DNA from: an uncultured Kingella sp.
Lineage (GTDB): Bacteria; Pseudomonadota; Gammaproteobacteria; Burkholderiales; Neisseriaceae
Direction of reading: 5' to 3'
DNA length: 9,228 bases
Assembly: GCA_916720425.1 (NCBI GenBank)
Contig: CAKARD010000051.1
Span: forward strand, 1-9,228
Shown here: positions 7,510 through 9,228 of the stretch, piece by piece
Layout of the letters: each line of letters starts with the position of its first letter
Numbering within the stretch: the stretch's first letter is position 1
Notes under the pieces: generated by a model
The model's input: only the letters and a program-made list of their open reading frames with translations
What the model was told of the DNA's origin: nothing
Database searches by the model: none
Translations under genes and position numbers: made by a program

Positions 7510-8427
7510 ATCAACAAAAACCGCTATTAGGATTGACACTGGCTTTAATTGCAAGTTTAGCTTGGGGCAGCTTACCCTTGGCAGTAGCGCAAGTATTACA
7601 TTATATCAATGCGCCCACTTTAGTATGGAGTCGCTTTGCTGTCGCAACATTGTAATTTTTTAATCTTGTTAATACAAAATAAATTACCCCGTTTAAAAAG
7701 CCTCACGCCACGCCAATATTTATATATTGTCATGGGATTTTTGGCCTTAACCTTTAATTTTGTATTATTTACTCAAGCTTTACATTATATTTCTCCCACC
7801 ACTGTGCAAGTATTATGGCAACTGGCTCCTTTTGGCATGATACTAAGCGGAGTATGGATTTTTGGTGAACGCTTTGATTTATATCAAAAAATCGGCATGT
7901 GTTTATTAATTATGGGTTTAATCGGATTTTTTAACGAACAATTTGGTGAAATTTTACAGTTTGGAAACAAAACACTAGGCATATTATTAGGTGCATTGGC
8001 TGCGCTGATTTGGGTAATCTATGGTACTGTACAAAAATTATTACTACATGTATGCTCATCAGCACAAATTTTGTTACTGATTTATGGTGGTTGCACGCTC
8101 TTGCTTTTGCCCATGATTAATCTAAATCAGCTAATTCAACTACAAGGTTTTGAATTAATTTGCTTTATTTATTGTTGCATCAACACTTTAATTGGTTATG
8201 GGGCATACGGTGAAGCACTTAAACACTGGCAAGCTGCCAAAGTGAGTATCATCACGACCATGTTACCTGTCTTTACCATATTGTTCACATGGCTAGGGCA
8301 TACGATTGCACCCCATACCTTTGCTGCTTTAGATATGAATATCACCAGTTATATTGGCGCATTTATAGTTATCTCAGGGGCCATTTTAGCCGTAGCAGGA
8401 GAAACATTATTGAAAAATCAAGTTTGA
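7506..8427 (+). pseudogene. Second EamA/DMT transporter, broken by a frameshift
   Basis: The ATG at 7506 overlaps the previous stop (ATGA). It opens MNQQKPLLGLTLALIASLAW, a normal EamA first helix, continuing through APTLVWSRFAVATL before TAA at 7653-7655. The same protein then resumes in the next frame, which is open from 7624 to the TGA at 8425-8427 and encodes FLILLIQNKLP, then LTFNFVLFTQALHYISPTTVQVL and the rest of a ten-helix DMT protein with a second EamA repeat. Joined, the two parts give about 306 residues, the normal size, so only one base is out of place (one extra, or two missing) between 7624 and 7653. For example, dropping an A at 7654-7655 would read L-Y-F-L-I-L-L across the joint. 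The downstream half has no ATG until 7732, inside the protein. It is either a recently inactivated gene or a sequencing error; the rest of the reading frame is undamaged. Confidence 0.85.
7624..7655 (+). other. Frameshift interval in the second DMT gene
   Basis: The upstream frame stops at 7653-7655 (TAA) and the downstream frame has its last upstream stop at 7621-7623 (TAG), so the indel lies between them. A run of six T follows at 7656-7661, but it lies after the stop, so a length change in that tract alone would not restore the first frame. The site lacks the features of a programmed +1 shift as in prfB: the preceding codon is TTG, which re-pairs poorly one base on, and no Shine-Dalgarno-like spur precedes it. 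Confidence 0.7.
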
Positions 8428-8460
8428 ATTGTTTAATCATGGGTGCAATTCTCTTTTAAC

Positions 8461-8491
8461 AATGATGCCTTTTCGAACAGTAGGCATGATT
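8461..8491. repeat. Imperfect inverted repeat before the small membrane protein gene
   Basis: AATGATGCC (8461-8469) and GGCATGATT (8483-8491) are complementary at 8 of 9 positions, separated by a 13-base loop that itself contains the palindrome TTCGAA. No T-run follows directly, so it is a poor terminator. It could be an operator or RNA hairpin in the leader of the next gene, if that gene starts at 8516. Confidence 0.35.
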
Positions 8492-8515
8492 TCTTTATTG
8501 GATAATATTTTAAAT

Positions 8516-8869
8516 ATGAGTACAAAACAACATTCTCTACTACCACTTTCTCTCATTATTATCGGTGGGTTATGGCTACTTAATTGGTTGGATATGCTGC
8601 CAAAAGGAGAGAATATTATCTCTATAATATTGTTTATTTTAGGTTCAAGTATTTTAATTATAGGAAAAATTAACAAAAAAACTGTTGTTATGGCACCCAT
8701 GCTTATATATTTATCAGTAGCAATTTACGCTAATTACCATTATGCAATTGATCCCACCCCACTATTAGCAGTAGGCATGATCATAGCGGGTTGTCTTATG
8801 CTACTGGCGCAAAGCAACCTTATTCCCCCAAAATCCTCACGCTCATTTCCTCACCCACCACAAAATTAA
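8516..8869 (+). CDS. Small four-helix membrane protein of unknown function
   Basis: A 117-residue integral membrane protein. Starting at MSTKQHSLLP, four hydrophobic helices fall near residues 8-27, 34-51, 57-74 and 81-99, followed by a short polar, proline-rich tail. The first and fourth helices share a pattern (IIIGGLWLL...MLP and MIIAGCLMLL...LIP), suggesting an internal repeat like that in LiaI/LiaF-type transmembrane regions. This likeness is weak and gives no function. In-frame ATGs at 8462, 8465 and 8486 would add up to 18 less hydrophobic residues, so the start is uncertain. None has a good Shine-Dalgarno sequence. The stop overlaps the ribosome binding site of argC and lies 12 bases before its ATG, so the two genes are probably co-transcribed. 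Confidence 0.65.
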   Translation: MSTKQHSLLPLSLIIIGGLWLLNWLDMLPKGENIISIILFILGSSILIIGKINKKTVVMAPMLIYLSVAIYANYHYAIDPTPLLAVGMIIAGCLMLLAQSNLIPPKSSRSFPHPPQN

Positions 8870-8872
8870 GGA
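8868..8872 (+). promoter_or_regulatory. Ribosome binding site of argC
   Basis: AAGGA at 8868-8872 lies 9 bases before the ATG at 8882. It is the clearest Shine-Dalgarno sequence in the window and fixes the argC start. It overlaps the stop codon of the preceding membrane protein gene. Confidence 0.75.
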
Positions 8873-8881
8873 AAGCTTATT

Positions 8882-9228
8882 ATGCCATTACTCAAAATAG
8901 GTATCGTAGGTGCAACAGGCTATACAGGTGTAGAATTATTACGCTTGTTAGCAACCCACCCAAAAGCAGAAGTCATCACCATTACCAGCCGTAGTGAACA
9001 AGGGGTACACATTGCCGATTATTTCCCCAGTTTACGTGGTGTGTATGATTTACGCTTTCAGTCTCCAGAAGATGCGCCACTCAATCAATGTGATGTAGTG
9101 TTTTTTGCTACGCCACATGGGGTAGCCATGCGAGAAGCACCTATATTATTAGCACAAGGTGTGCGTATAATTGATTTGTCTGCCGATTTTCGCTTACGCG
9201 ATATTGTCACATGGGAAAAATGGTATAA
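8882..9228 (+). CDS. argC: N-acetyl-gamma-glutamyl-phosphate reductase, 5' part
   Basis: ArgC reduces N-acetylglutamyl phosphate to N-acetylglutamate semialdehyde with NADPH, the third step of arginine (ornithine) biosynthesis, in the cytoplasm. Only the first 115 codons are present; the frame is open to the window edge. Visible marks are the dinucleotide-binding loop KIGIVGATGYTGVELLRLL (5-23), TSRSEQG (35-41), VVFFATPHGVAM (72-83) and IIDLSADFRLRD (95-106). These agree well with type 1 ArgC of about 340 residues, and the TWEKWY end resembles betaproteobacterial forms. The active-site Cys lies beyond the window. No other arginine gene is visible, and no ARG-box-like operator was recognised upstream. 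Confidence 0.95.
   Translation, partial: MPLLKIGIVGATGYTGVELLRLLATHPKAEVITITSRSEQGVHIADYFPSLRGVYDLRFQSPEDAPLNQCDVVFFATPHGVAMREAPILLAQGVRIIDLSADFRLRDIVTWEKWY

Noticed and set aside
7624..7661. Programmed +1 frameshift or phase variation producing the full second DMT protein
   Set aside because: The TTG-TAA junction lacks a slippery codon and a stimulatory Shine-Dalgarno-like element, and the T6 run lies after the stop in the first frame, so changing its length would not join the frames.
6631..8427. Tandem duplication of one DMT gene
   Set aside because: The two proteins share only the general EamA layout; no extended near-identical segments are seen, so a recent duplication is not supported.
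8426..8451. Terminator formed by GAATTG and CAATTC after the second DMT gene
   Set aside because: The stem is only 6 AT-rich pairs with a 14-base loop and no uninterrupted T-run, so it is unlikely to stop transcription.
8791..8994. A 67-codon + strand reading frame spanning the small membrane gene and the start of argC
   Set aside because: It is out of frame with both well-supported genes, has a low-complexity basic translation and no ribosome binding site.
1..9228. Neisseria-type DNA uptake sequences
   Set aside because: TCTGAA and TTCAGA fragments occur (for example near 1041, 3351 and 3646) but none is part of a full 10-12 base uptake sequence of any dialect I know.

Overview
The window looks like a chromosomal stretch from an AT-rich betaproteobacterium, most likely in or near the Neisseriaceae. 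The best clue is the second gene, a spermidine-synthase-like protein. Its text (for example SLHLDTDTIQSSM near the start, NWWSGDKRY in the middle, KKRADKLSN near the end) closely resembles, from memory, a conserved protein of Neisseria species. The partial ArgC at the right edge also reads as betaproteobacterial. I see no copy of the known Neisseria-type DNA uptake sequence dialects, so genus Neisseria itself is less likely. All genes are on the + strand, packing is tight, and no intergenic gap exceeds about 90 bases. I find no rRNA, tRNA, CRISPR array, insertion sequence or convincing rho-independent terminator.

Layout from left to right: (1) an RluA-type RNA pseudouridine synthase (8-925); (2) a spermidine-synthase-like SAM-fold protein (981-1769), followed 3 bases later by (3) a lipoprotein of the phospholipase D / ClsC cardiolipin synthase family (1773-3314); (4) a 707-residue DUF262-DUF1524 protein with a probable C-terminal DUF5655 domain (3342-5465), the layout of single-chain GmrSD-like, modification-dependent anti-phage nucleases; (5) a half-size FUSC membrane protein (5544-6641), overlapping (6) an EamA/DMT exporter (6631-7509), overlapping (7) a second EamA/DMT exporter (7506-8427) that is broken by a frameshift near 7650; (8) a small four-helix membrane protein (about 8516-8869); and (9) the start of argC (8882 to the window end), with a good ribosome binding site.

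Functionally the window is mostly housekeeping: RNA modification, phospholipid synthesis, solute export and arginine biosynthesis. The exception is the DUF262/DUF1524 gene, the best candidate for a defence system. It stands alone, with no methylase or second restriction subunit beside it. Genes 5-7 form an overlapping run that looks like an efflux operon. A 17-base motif (14 of 17 identical) follows the stop codons of genes 1 and 4, just ahead of what look like new transcription units, and may be a shared regulatory element.
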